This document shows positions 8,656-16,644 of a DNA stretch of 33,523 nucleotides, one piece after another. This DNA comes from Arminella tubonensis (GTDB lineage: Bacteria; Pseudomonadota; Alphaproteobacteria; Rhizobiales; Rhizobiaceae). The translations under genes and the position numbers were made by a program. The notes below the pieces were generated by a model. The model was given only the letters and a program-made list of their open reading frames with translations. It made no database searches and was not told the DNA's origin. The stretch lies in NCBI RefSeq assembly GCF_003240585.1, contig NZ_PCDP01000031.1, positions 1 through 33,523 on the forward strand. The letters run 5' to 3'. The stretch's first letter is position 1, and every line of letters begins with the position of its first letter.

Positions 8656-10559
8656 CGCGCCGGACCTTTCTCGGAGTGATGGCCTCCACGCTGCTTCCAG
8701 CCGTAGCATCGGGCGCGACCGATCGTGACTATGAACCGGAATATCTCCGCCCATGGCTAAGAGCGGCCCAGATGCCGCCTCTTGTAGATCGCATACCCGA
8801 CCGGCCGAGGATCGTGCGCATCAAGGACATGGGGCGCGAACCCGGCGAATATGGCGGTACGGTTCGCATGATCATCGGCGATCAAAAAGACATTCGCTTC
8901 ATGACCATCTATGGCTATGCAAGGCTTGTCGGCTACGACGAGAAGCTGCAACTGCAGCCCGACATTCTCGAGAGTTTCGAGGCCAAGGACGACAGCGTCT
9001 TCACCTTCAAGATCCGCCCGGGCCACAAGTGGTCTGACGGCGAGCCGTTCACGTCGGATGATTTCCGTTATTGGTGGGAAGACGTCATCCTCAATAAGTC
9101 TTTGACGCCGGGAGGGGGCGCGCTTGAGCTGAGACCGCACGGCAAGCTGCCCCGTTTCGAAGTGGTCGACCCGTTGACGGTGCGCTATTCCTGGCAGGAG
9201 CCGAATCCGAATTTTCTGGCTAGTCTTGCGGCCCCCCAGCCGCTCGTGCTCGCCGGACCTGGCCACTATCTCAGGCAATTTCACAAGAAATATCAGGATG
9301 ATATCCGGCTTTCCGCATTGATGAAGGACAACCGTGTCAAGAAATGGGCCGACCTTCACATCAAGATGGGGCGCGGCTATCGGCCGGATAACCCGGCCCT
9401 TCCCGTGCTCGACCCCTGGCGCAATACAACAGCCTCGCCGGCGGAGCAGTATGTTTTCGAGCGCAATCCGTTTTTCCATCGCATTGATGAAAACGGCCGT
9501 CAGCTGCCGTATATCGACCGCTTCGTTCTGAGCATCAGCCAGTCGTCGATCATTGCCGCAAAGACCGGTGCGGGCGAAAGCGACCTCCAGGCGACGGGTA
9601 TCGACTTCGACGACTATACCTTCCTGAAGGATGCCGAAAAGCGCTATCCCGTTAAAGTCGATTTATGGAAAATGGCACGCGGTTCACGCGTCGCCCTTCT
9701 TCCCAACCTCAATTGTTCGGACCTCGTCTGGCGGGAAGTGTTCCGCGACGTTCGCGTCCGCAGGGCGCTGTCGCTGGCAATCGATCGTCACGAGATCAAC
9801 CAGGCCGTTTTCTATGGGCTTGGCACCGAGAGCGCCGATACGATCTTGCCCGAAAGCCCGCTCTTCAAGCAGGAATATGCCGACGCCTGGATTTCGCACG
9901 ACGAGGAGCAGGCCAATGCGCTTTTGGATCAGGCCGGGCTTCAAAACCGCGACGACGACGGCATCCGTCTGCTGCCAGACGGTAGGCGTGCCGAAATCAC
10001 AGTCGAAACCGCCGGCGAGAGCACGCTTGACACCGACGTCCTGGAACTGATCACTGACCACTGGCGACGGATCGGCATAGCGCTTTTCACGCGCTCCTCC
10101 CAGCGCGATGTTTTCCGCAGCCGCGCCATGGGCGGTCGCATCATGATGTCCATCTGGTACGGCCTCGACAACGGCGTACCGACGGCAGACATGAATCCCG
10201 CACAGTTGGCGCCGACGCAGGACGACCAGCTGCAATGGCCGCTTTGGGGCATGTATTATCTTTCTGCCGGAACCCAAGGCACCTCGCCCGATCTGCCGGA
10301 AGCAACCCAACTGGTGGAACTTCTGAAACAATGGGGGGTCGCTCCCACACTCGATGAGCGGACGGCAATCTGGCAGAAAATGCTGACGATCTACACGCAG
10401 CAGGTTTTTTCGATCGGCCTGATCAACGGCACATTCCAGCCGGTCCTCAGATCCACAAAGCTTCGGAACCTGCCGAACCATGCCCTCTACGGCTTTGATC
10501 CGACCTGCTATCTAGGCGTCTACATGCCCGACACCTTCTGGATGAAGGAGGAGATATAG
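8649..10559 (+). CDS. ABC importer periplasmic substrate-binding protein, family 5, Tat-type signal
   Basis: 636 aa. The start GTG 8649 lies within the end of the ATPase gene. The N-terminus reads [12 protein letters not shown], a twin-arginine motif (RR at 4-5) followed by a hydrophobic stretch and a likely cut near AVASGA, so export by the Tat route in folded form is predicted. The mature protein is a large family-5 binding protein: EYGGTVRMII, then FKIRPGHKWSDGEPFTSDD, then RVRRALSLAIDRHEIN. It is about 100 residues longer than typical OppA/DppA. This large EYGG-containing group includes oligosaccharide as well as peptide binders, and the glycosyltransferases immediately downstream favour a saccharide, but the ligand is not readable. 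The last codons run directly into the permease start. Confidence 0.9.
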   Translation: MVTRRTFLGVMASTLLPAVASGATDRDYEPEYLRPWLRAAQMPPLVDRIPDRPRIVRIKDMGREPGEYGGTVRMIIGDQKDIRFMTIYGYARLVGYDEKLQLQPDILESFEAKDDSVFTFKIRPGHKWSDGEPFTSDDFRYWWEDVILNKSLTPGGGALELRPHGKLPRFEVVDPLTVRYSWQEPNPNFLASLAAPQPLVLAGPGHYLRQFHKKYQDDIRLSALMKDNRVKKWADLHIKMGRGYRPDNPALPVLDPWRNTTASPAEQYVFERNPFFHRIDENGRQLPYIDRFVLSISQSSIIAAKTGAGESDLQATGIDFDDYTFLKDAEKRYPVKVDLWKMARGSRVALLPNLNCSDLVWREVFRDVRVRRALSLAIDRHEINQAVFYGLGTESADTILPESPLFKQEYADAWISHDEEQANALLDQAGLQNRDDDGIRLLPDGRRAEITVETAGESTLDTDVLELITDHWRRIGIALFTRSSQRDVFRSRAMGGRIMMSIWYGLDNGVPTADMNPAQLAPTQDDQLQWPLWGMYYLSAGTQGTSPDLPEATQLVELLKQWGVAPTLDERTAIWQKMLTIYTQQVFSIGLINGTFQPVLRSTKLRNLPNHALYGFDPTCYLGVYMPDTFWMKEEI

Positions 10560-11558
10560 GTGCTGCGATATATAATCTGGCGCGTCGCCGTCATGGTGCC
10601 GACGCTTTTGGTCATATCGATACTGGTATTCACCATCATCCAATTGCCGCCTGGCGACTTTTTCGAGAGCCAGATTGCCGAGCTGAGGGCGCAGGGCGAA
10701 TCCGCCAATCTCCAGGAGATAGAGGATCTGCGCAAGCAGTATGGCCTCGATAAGCCTATGGCGGTGCAATACGTCAACTGGGCTGCCGGCATGCTGCACG
10801 GTGATTTCGGCTATTCCTTCGAATACCAGCTGCCGGTCTCCGAGGTCGTCGGCGACCGACTGTGGCTCACCATGCTCGTCTCCTTCACGACCATATTGTT
10901 GACATGGCTGGTCGCATTCCCGATCGGCATCTATTCGGCGACCCATCAATACAGTTGGAGCGACTACGGGCTGACATTCATGGGGCTCCTCGGCATCGCC
11001 ATTCCGAACTTCATGCTGGCCCTGATCCTGATGTATTTCGCCAATGTCTGGTTCGGCGTCTCGATCGGTCATCTGATGGATCAAAAATACCTCTCTCAGC
11101 CAATGAGCTGGGAAAAGGCAAGTTCCATCCTCTCGCATCTGTGGATCCCAGTCATTATCGTCGGTACCGCTGGAACAGCGGGCATGATCCGTCGGCTGCG
11201 CGCCAACCTGCTTGACGAGATGCAGAAGCAATATGTCGTCACGGCGCGGGCAAAGGGCCTGCACCCGCTGAGGGCGCTGATCAAATATCCGCTGAGGATG
11301 GCGCTCAATTTCTTCGTTGCCGATATCGGCTCGATCCTGCCCTCAATCATTTCCGGCGCCGAGATCACCGCGATCGTGCTGTCGTTGGAAACCACCGGAC
11401 CGATGCTGATCAAAGCCCTCCAGAGCCAGGACATGTATCTCGCCGGCTCGTTCCTGATGTTTCTGGCCTTCCTGAACGTGGTCGGCGTTCTGATTTCCGA
11501 TATTGCCCTCGGCTTCCTCGATCCCCGTATCCGCTTGCAAGGCAGGAGCAACAAGTGA
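10560..11558 (+). CDS. ABC importer permease, DppB/OppB type
   Basis: 332 aa with the usual N-terminal helix, a periplasmic loop of about 80 residues and five further hydrophobic helices. The ATPase-coupling EAA loop is VTARAKGLHPLRALIKYPLR near residues 225-245. The GTG start at 10560 is preceded by GGAGGAG about 8 nt upstream and follows directly on the binding-protein stop. Its own stop overlaps the second permease start in GTGA (11555-11558). It forms the channel as a heterodimer with the next gene product. Confidence 0.92.
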   Translation: MLRYIIWRVAVMVPTLLVISILVFTIIQLPPGDFFESQIAELRAQGESANLQEIEDLRKQYGLDKPMAVQYVNWAAGMLHGDFGYSFEYQLPVSEVVGDRLWLTMLVSFTTILLTWLVAFPIGIYSATHQYSWSDYGLTFMGLLGIAIPNFMLALILMYFANVWFGVSIGHLMDQKYLSQPMSWEKASSILSHLWIPVIIVGTAGTAGMIRRLRANLLDEMQKQYVVTARAKGLHPLRALIKYPLRMALNFFVADIGSILPSIISGAEITAIVLSLETTGPMLIKALQSQDMYLAGSFLMFLAFLNVVGVLISDIALGFLDPRIRLQGRSNK

Positions 11559-12730
11559 CGTTACCCTTGCCCACGCCCGGAGCACCTCTAGAGCATTACG
11601 TCTCGACCGCACCTTTCGATCCGATGCAGTTTGAAACCATGTCTGCTGGACAGACGCGGTACTACAAGGCCTCTCAGAAGCGGTTGATGTGGTGGAAATT
11701 CAAGCGTCACCGGATCGCAGTCGTATCCGGCATCTTCCTGCTTTTCCTCTATGGAGTGGTGCTGATCGCCGAATTCCTGGCCCCGTACGGACTGCATACG
11801 CGTAACGTCGACTTCATCCACGCGCCGCCGCAACGGGTTCACTTCTTCAATGATGGCGCCTTCGTCGGCCCGTTCGTCTACGGCCGGGCGATGACGCTGG
11901 ATCTCAACACCTTGCGCCGGGTCTATACCGAGAAGAAGCATAATGTGCAGCCGATCCGATTTTTCTGCCAGGGTGATCCCTACCGCTTCTGGGGACTGTT
12001 TCCGGCCAATCTCCATCTGGTCTGCCCGGCTATCGGTGGCCAGATGTTTCTCCTGGGCACCGACCGCCTCGGACGTGACGTGCTGTCGCGCATCATCTAT
12101 GGCGCGCGCATATCGCTGACGATCGGCCTGATCGGCATCTCCATCAGTTTCGTGCTCGGCATCGTCATCGGTGGCTTTGCCGGCTATCGCGGCGGTGTCG
12201 TTGACCTCCTGGTGCAGCGGGTGATCGAAGTGCTGCAGTCGCTGCCGAGCTTGCCGTTGTGGATGGCGCTGGCCGCCATCATGCCGGTCACCTGGAGCCC
12301 CATCCTGGTCTATTTCGGCATTACCATCATCCTTGGCATCCTTGATTGGACGGGGCTTGCCCGTGCCGTGCGCTCGAAGCTGCTGTCACTGCGCGAGGAG
12401 GACTATGTGCTCGCGGCCCAGTTGATGGGCGCGCGGTCGCACAGGATCATAGGCCGCCACCTCGTGCCCGGCTTCATGTCGCATCTGATTGCAACGGCGA
12501 CGATTTCAATCCCCAGCATGATTCTCGGTGAAACCGCTTTGAGCTTTCTTGGGCTTGGCCTGCGACCGCCGATTACCAGCTGGGGAATCCTGCTGACAGA
12601 GGCAAAGAGCGTCAGTGTCATCGCCTTCTATCCCTGGCTGCTGTTCCCGATGATCCCGGTCATACTTGTTATACTGGCGTTCAATTTTCTGGGAGATGGC
12701 TTGCGCGATGCTGCCGATCCCTACAAATAA
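11555..12730 (+). CDS. ABC importer permease, DppC/OppC type
   Basis: 391 aa, longer than typical DppC (about 300). The extra length is an N-terminal cytoplasmic segment of about 60 residues and a loop of about 90 residues between helices 1 and 2 (roughly 85-170) that contains VRHF-like and FFCQGDPYRFWGL segments. Such a loop is characteristic of YejE-type permeases. The coupling loop is YVLAAQLMGARSHRIIGR near 280-300. The GTG start overlaps the previous stop by 4 bp. It is the last gene of the importer operon. The 100 bp after it hold no clear hairpin, so read-through into the glycosyltransferases is possible. Confidence 0.92.
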   Translation: MTLPLPTPGAPLEHYVSTAPFDPMQFETMSAGQTRYYKASQKRLMWWKFKRHRIAVVSGIFLLFLYGVVLIAEFLAPYGLHTRNVDFIHAPPQRVHFFNDGAFVGPFVYGRAMTLDLNTLRRVYTEKKHNVQPIRFFCQGDPYRFWGLFPANLHLVCPAIGGQMFLLGTDRLGRDVLSRIIYGARISLTIGLIGISISFVLGIVIGGFAGYRGGVVDLLVQRVIEVLQSLPSLPLWMALAAIMPVTWSPILVYFGITIILGILDWTGLARAVRSKLLSLREEDYVLAAQLMGARSHRIIGRHLVPGFMSHLIATATISIPSMILGETALSFLGLGLRPPITSWGILLTEAKSVSVIAFYPWLLFPMIPVILVILAFNFLGDGLRDAADPYK

Positions 12731-12832
12731 GGTCAAGCGCTGCCAGGCATTGGACTGTTATCTCCAAAGCGGTTGCATTAGTGTTCATGACGACCAGCCG
12801 CCAAGACGAGTTTGTTCCCTGAGGTTTTGCCC

Positions 12833-14047
12833 ATGAAGCGGCGCTTAGAAGACGCACGTATCCTCATGTACAGCCATGACACATTCGGCCTTGGCCATCT
12901 GCGTCGTTGTCGTACGATCGCGCATTCCCTGGTCGGCGACTATCGCGGCCTCAACGTCTTGATCATCTCGGGCGCGACAATTGCTGGCGCCTTCGATTAC
13001 CGCGCACGCGTGGATTTCGTGACCGTGCCGAGCGTCATCAAGCTTAAGGACGGCGAATACACCTCTATGGCGGGTCATGTCGACCTGCAGGATACGCTGA
13101 AGATGCGCCAGGCGATCATCCGCCAGACCGCCGAGAACTTTCAGCCAGATATCTTCATCGTCGACAAGGAGCCGCTGGGCCTGAAGGGCGAAGTCGAGGA
13201 GACTCTGCAATATTTGAAAGCCCGGGGCACAACGTTGGTGCTGGGCATGCGCGACGTTATGGACGCACCGCACCTGCTCGAAGCCGAGTGGAAAAAAAGC
13301 AACATGTTGCAGAAGATCGATCAGTTCTACGATACGGTCTGGGTTTACGGCCCGCCTGATTTCTATGATCCCCTGATCGGCCTCGATGTTCCGTCGGGCG
13401 TTCGCCGGAAGATGGATTTCGTCGGTTTCCTGCAGCGCAGTGTCCCGCAAGGCACCAAATCCGAACACGTGCCTGACGAAGACTATATCCTGGTGACCAC
13501 AGGCGGAGGCGGAGACGGCGCCGATCTCGTCCGCGATGTCGTCAACGCCTATGAGCAGGATCAGTCGCTGCAGCATAAGACTCTGATCGTTCTCGGACCC
13601 TATATGCCGGCCCGCGAGCGCACCGAGCTTGTCGAGCGCAGCAACAAGATTGCCTGTCTCGAGGTCATCGAGTTCGACAACCGGATGGAAGAACTGATCG
13701 ACGGGGCCAAGGCGGTTGTGGCGATGGGCGGCTACAACACCTATTGCGAAATATTGTCGTTCGACAAGCCGGCGCTGATCATCCCACGGACGCGGCCACG
13801 CGAGGAACAGCTGATCCGCGCGCAACGCGCCAGCGAACTTGGCCTTATCGACATGTTGCTGCCGGAGGAATCGGCCGATCCCATGCTCCTTTCTGCCGCA
13901 TTAAAGCGGCTGACCCACCGGGCTCCGCCATCCCAGAGCGGTGAAGAGAATATGCGGCTCGAGGGTCTGGTCCATATTTCCAGGATCGTTGGAGACTGGC
14001 TGGACGACCGCGAGAGCTATCCGCCGCTTTCCATTGTTGCCGAATAG
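12833..14047 (+). CDS. MurG/COG4671-like glycosyltransferase
   Basis: 404 aa from ATG 12833 (TGAGG 8 nt upstream); a TTG start at 12812 is possible but less likely. It has a two-domain GT-B fold. The N-terminal motif MYSHDTFGLGHLRRC is the glycine-rich acceptor-side loop. The linker is followed by ILVTTGGGGDGADLV, and the donor-binding C-terminal domain has MGGYNTYCEILSFDKPALIIPR, like GT28 proteins. No signal peptide or membrane helix; it probably works at the cytoplasmic face of the membrane. It is homologous in layout to the gene at 15321. Neither the donor sugar nor the acceptor can be deduced. The next gene begins 12 bp downstream. Confidence 0.82.
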   Translation: MKRRLEDARILMYSHDTFGLGHLRRCRTIAHSLVGDYRGLNVLIISGATIAGAFDYRARVDFVTVPSVIKLKDGEYTSMAGHVDLQDTLKMRQAIIRQTAENFQPDIFIVDKEPLGLKGEVEETLQYLKARGTTLVLGMRDVMDAPHLLEAEWKKSNMLQKIDQFYDTVWVYGPPDFYDPLIGLDVPSGVRRKMDFVGFLQRSVPQGTKSEHVPDEDYILVTTGGGGDGADLVRDVVNAYEQDQSLQHKTLIVLGPYMPARERTELVERSNKIACLEVIEFDNRMEELIDGAKAVVAMGGYNTYCEILSFDKPALIIPRTRPREEQLIRAQRASELGLIDMLLPEESADPMLLSAALKRLTHRAPPSQSGEENMRLEGLVHISRIVGDWLDDRESYPPLSIVAE

Positions 14048-14058
14048 GGCATCCGATT

Positions 14059-15324
14059 TTGCCAATCCGAAAAAAGATACTCGTCGTTCTCAAGGGCTAT
14101 CCGAGACTGTCGGAGACATTCATCGCGCAGGAACTGCTGGGGCTGGAGCGCGCCGGCTTCGACCTGACGCTGGTCTCGATGCGCAAGCCGACCGATAAGA
14201 AGCGTCACCCCGTCCATGACCAGATTAAGGCCCGGGTCGTCTATCTGCCGGAATATCTGTATCAGGAGCCATTGCGGGCGCTCCGCGCCCTTGTTGCCGG
14301 CCTGTCGAAGCCCGGCTTCAAACCGCTCTTGACACAATTCTGGACCGATTTGCGCCGAGATCCCACGCCAAACCGGTTCCGACGTTTCGGACAGGCGCTG
14401 GTGCTCGCCCATGAATGGCCGGATGGCGGCGAATGGCTGCATGCCCACTTCATCCATACGCCGGCCTCCGTCACCGCCTATGCCAGCATCATGACCGGCG
14501 TGCCCTGGACCTGCTCGGCTCATGCCAAGGATATCTGGACATCCCCAGACTGGGAGCTGACGGAAAAACTTGGCCGCGCCCGCTGGACAGTGACATGCAC
14601 CCATAACGGCTTCGATCACATGCGCACCCTGACCCCTGCAAAGGAGCGCGTGCACCTGAGCTATCACGGGCTCGATCTGGCGCGCTTTAGCCATTTCGAG
14701 GAGCCGCACTCCAATCGGGACGGCTCGCAGCTGTCTGACCCTGTCAGGATCGTCAGCGTCGGACGCGCCGTCGAGAAGAAGGGCTATGACGTGCTGCTGC
14801 ACGCGCTCGCACTGCTGCCGGCGGATTTAAGCTGGCGCTTCGAGCATATCGGCGGCGGCGATGGCCTGCCGAAGCTGAAGGCGCTTGCCGACAGGCTGGG
14901 GATTGCCTCGCGTATCGTTTGGAAGGGCGCTCTTGCGCAGGAGGATGTGCTTTCGCACTACCGCCAGGCGGATATCTTCGCGCTTGCCTGCCGCGTCGCT
15001 GCCGATGGCGACCGTGACGGTCTGCCGAATGTCCTTGTCGAAGCATCGAGCCAGAGGCTTCTCTGCGTTTCGACGCAGGTCTCCGGCGTCCCTGAGCTGC
15101 TGACGGACGGAGAAAACGGCCTGGTCGTTCCGCCTGACAACCCTCAAGCGCTGGCGTTGGCCTTGGAACGGGCTATCCGCGAACCGTCAATCCGACATCT
15201 CCTGGGTGATGCGGCCGAGCGGCGCGTCCGCGACCACTTCGACCATCATTCGAGCATCCGCCAGTTGACCGAGCTCTTTGAGGGAGAGTGGCAGAGACAA
15301 GAGGAATGGCAGAAATCTGCATGA
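14059..15324 (+). CDS. GT4-family glycosyltransferase
   Basis: 421 aa, a retaining GT-B enzyme. The N-terminal domain begins KKILVVLKGYPRLSETFIAQE, a pattern of colanic-acid/exopolysaccharide-type GT4 enzymes. The donor domain starts at VRIVSVGRAVEKKGYDVLL and contains the conserved DGLPNVLVEASSQ segment carrying the EX7E-type glutamate. TTG 14059 is taken as start because AGGG lies at 14045-14048 and the first in-frame ATG would remove the first strand. It ends at ATGA (15321-15324), overlapping the next gene. Being sandwiched between two related COG4671 enzymes suggests that the three act in sequence on one glycan. Confidence 0.87.
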   Translation: MPIRKKILVVLKGYPRLSETFIAQELLGLERAGFDLTLVSMRKPTDKKRHPVHDQIKARVVYLPEYLYQEPLRALRALVAGLSKPGFKPLLTQFWTDLRRDPTPNRFRRFGQALVLAHEWPDGGEWLHAHFIHTPASVTAYASIMTGVPWTCSAHAKDIWTSPDWELTEKLGRARWTVTCTHNGFDHMRTLTPAKERVHLSYHGLDLARFSHFEEPHSNRDGSQLSDPVRIVSVGRAVEKKGYDVLLHALALLPADLSWRFEHIGGGDGLPKLKALADRLGIASRIVWKGALAQEDVLSHYRQADIFALACRVAADGDRDGLPNVLVEASSQRLLCVSTQVSGVPELLTDGENGLVVPPDNPQALALALERAIREPSIRHLLGDAAERRVRDHFDHHSSIRQLTELFEGEWQRQEEWQKSA

Positions 15325-16451
15325 GCGCTCCTCGCGTATTTTTCTATGTCCAGCACCTGCTGGGGATTGGACATCTTGCCCGGGCAAGCCGGATCGCCGG
15401 CGCCTTGGCGAAGGAAGGGTGTACCGTCACCATGGTCACCGGCGGATTGCCGGTGGCGGGATTCCCCGGCCAGGATGTGATATCCGTGAAGCTGCCGCCC
15501 GTGGCTGCGGCAAGCGCCGGGTTCGCCGGGCTTGCGGATCAGCACGGCACGCCTGTCGACCAGCCCTTTCTCGACTATCGCCGCGATCTTCTGCTCGACG
15601 CGTTCAGGGCTTCTTCGCCCGATGTCGTCATCATCGAGGCCTTTCCATTCGGCCGCCGCCAGATGCGGTTCGAACTGTTGCCGCTGCTTGACGCAATCGA
15701 TGCAGCCAAGCCTCGCCCCAAGCTCTTCACCTCGCTCCGCGATATCCTGCAGCAGCAGAAAAAGCCTGGCCGCGACGAGGAGACAGTCGATCTTATCGAC
15801 CGGCATTTCGATGGCGTGCTGGTTCATGGCGATCCCACCTTCGTCCGGCTGGAAGAAACCTTTCCTCCGACGGCGACGATCGCCGACAAGGTGGCGTACA
15901 CAGGCTTGGTTGCGCCCCCCATGCCGCCGGAGCCCTCAGAGACGTTCGATATTATCGTTTCGGCGGGCGGCGGTGCTGTCGGACGCGACCTGATCCGTGC
16001 TTCCCTTGAAGTGGCAAAAATGATGGAGCGGGATCGACGTTGGTGCCTGATCGCCGGCCCAAACCTGCCGGACGAGGATTTCTCGGCTCTTGGCCTGCAA
16101 GCGCCTAACAACGTCCAGCTCGTACGGTTTAGGAGGGACTTTCCTTCTCTTCTGAAACGCGCCGAACTGTCGATTTCGCAGGCTGGCTACAACACCGTCG
16201 GCGATCTTCTCGTGACCGGCTGCCGATCCATCCTGGTGCCGTTCACCGCAGGCGGCGAAACCGAGCAGTCGGTGCGTGCCGAGCGGCTCGAAGAACGAGG
16301 GCTCGCGACCGCTCTGCCGGAAGCGGGGTTGACCGCAGAGATGCTCACCGAAGCGGTGATCGAAATCCTTGCGAAACCAAAGCCATCTTCCCATTCCCTT
16401 GACTTGAAGGGTTCGGAACGAACGTCATATATAGTTCGCAACGCCGTCTAA
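15321..16451 (+). CDS. Second MurG/COG4671-like glycosyltransferase
   Basis: 376 aa from ATG 15321 (MSAPRVFFYVQHLLGIGHL), which shares ATGA with the previous stop. ATG 15306 is an alternative, with AGAGGA almost touching it. The acceptor-side loop is LLGIGHLARASRIAG and the donor-domain start is FDIIVSAGGGAVGRDLI. The nucleotide-sugar site is SQAGYNTVGDLLVTG, followed by VPFTAGGETEQSVRAERL. The same motif order as in the 12833 gene argues for an old duplication that has since diverged. It is the last gene of the glycosyltransferase operon; 190 bp separate it from the degenerate exporter gene. Confidence 0.82.
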   Translation: MSAPRVFFYVQHLLGIGHLARASRIAGALAKEGCTVTMVTGGLPVAGFPGQDVISVKLPPVAAASAGFAGLADQHGTPVDQPFLDYRRDLLLDAFRASSPDVVIIEAFPFGRRQMRFELLPLLDAIDAAKPRPKLFTSLRDILQQQKKPGRDEETVDLIDRHFDGVLVHGDPTFVRLEETFPPTATIADKVAYTGLVAPPMPPEPSETFDIIVSAGGGAVGRDLIRASLEVAKMMERDRRWCLIAGPNLPDEDFSALGLQAPNNVQLVRFRRDFPSLLKRAELSISQAGYNTVGDLLVTGCRSILVPFTAGGETEQSVRAERLEERGLATALPEAGLTAEMLTEAVIEILAKPKPSSHSLDLKGSERTSYIVRNAV

Positions 16452-16492
16452 TGGGCGCGGATTGCTTTCACGACCTCCTCTCCTCGTTTTTC

Positions 16493-16517
16493 GGAACGTT
16501 GTGCTATAAACTGATTT
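16493..16517 (+). promoter_or_regulatory. Weak candidate GGAAC-type (EcfG/RpoE2-like) promoter
   Basis: GGAAC at 16493-16497, 18 bp, then TT at 16516-16517. This fits the minimal rhizobial general-stress sigma pattern GGAAC-N18/19-TT, but the four bases at the -10 side read ATTT rather than CGTT. It lies 128 bp before the degenerate exporter gene. Confidence 0.25.
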
Positions 16518-16644
16518 CTCTATGAATCGGAGCTGGTCGCGCGCAAGGCCGATCGGAGTTTCCTGTTTTCCGGGTGCGAGCCGCATGTCCATGATGACGT
16601 CGAGCATAAGAGCCGCTGAATTTATTAGAAGCATGCGATAAGCA

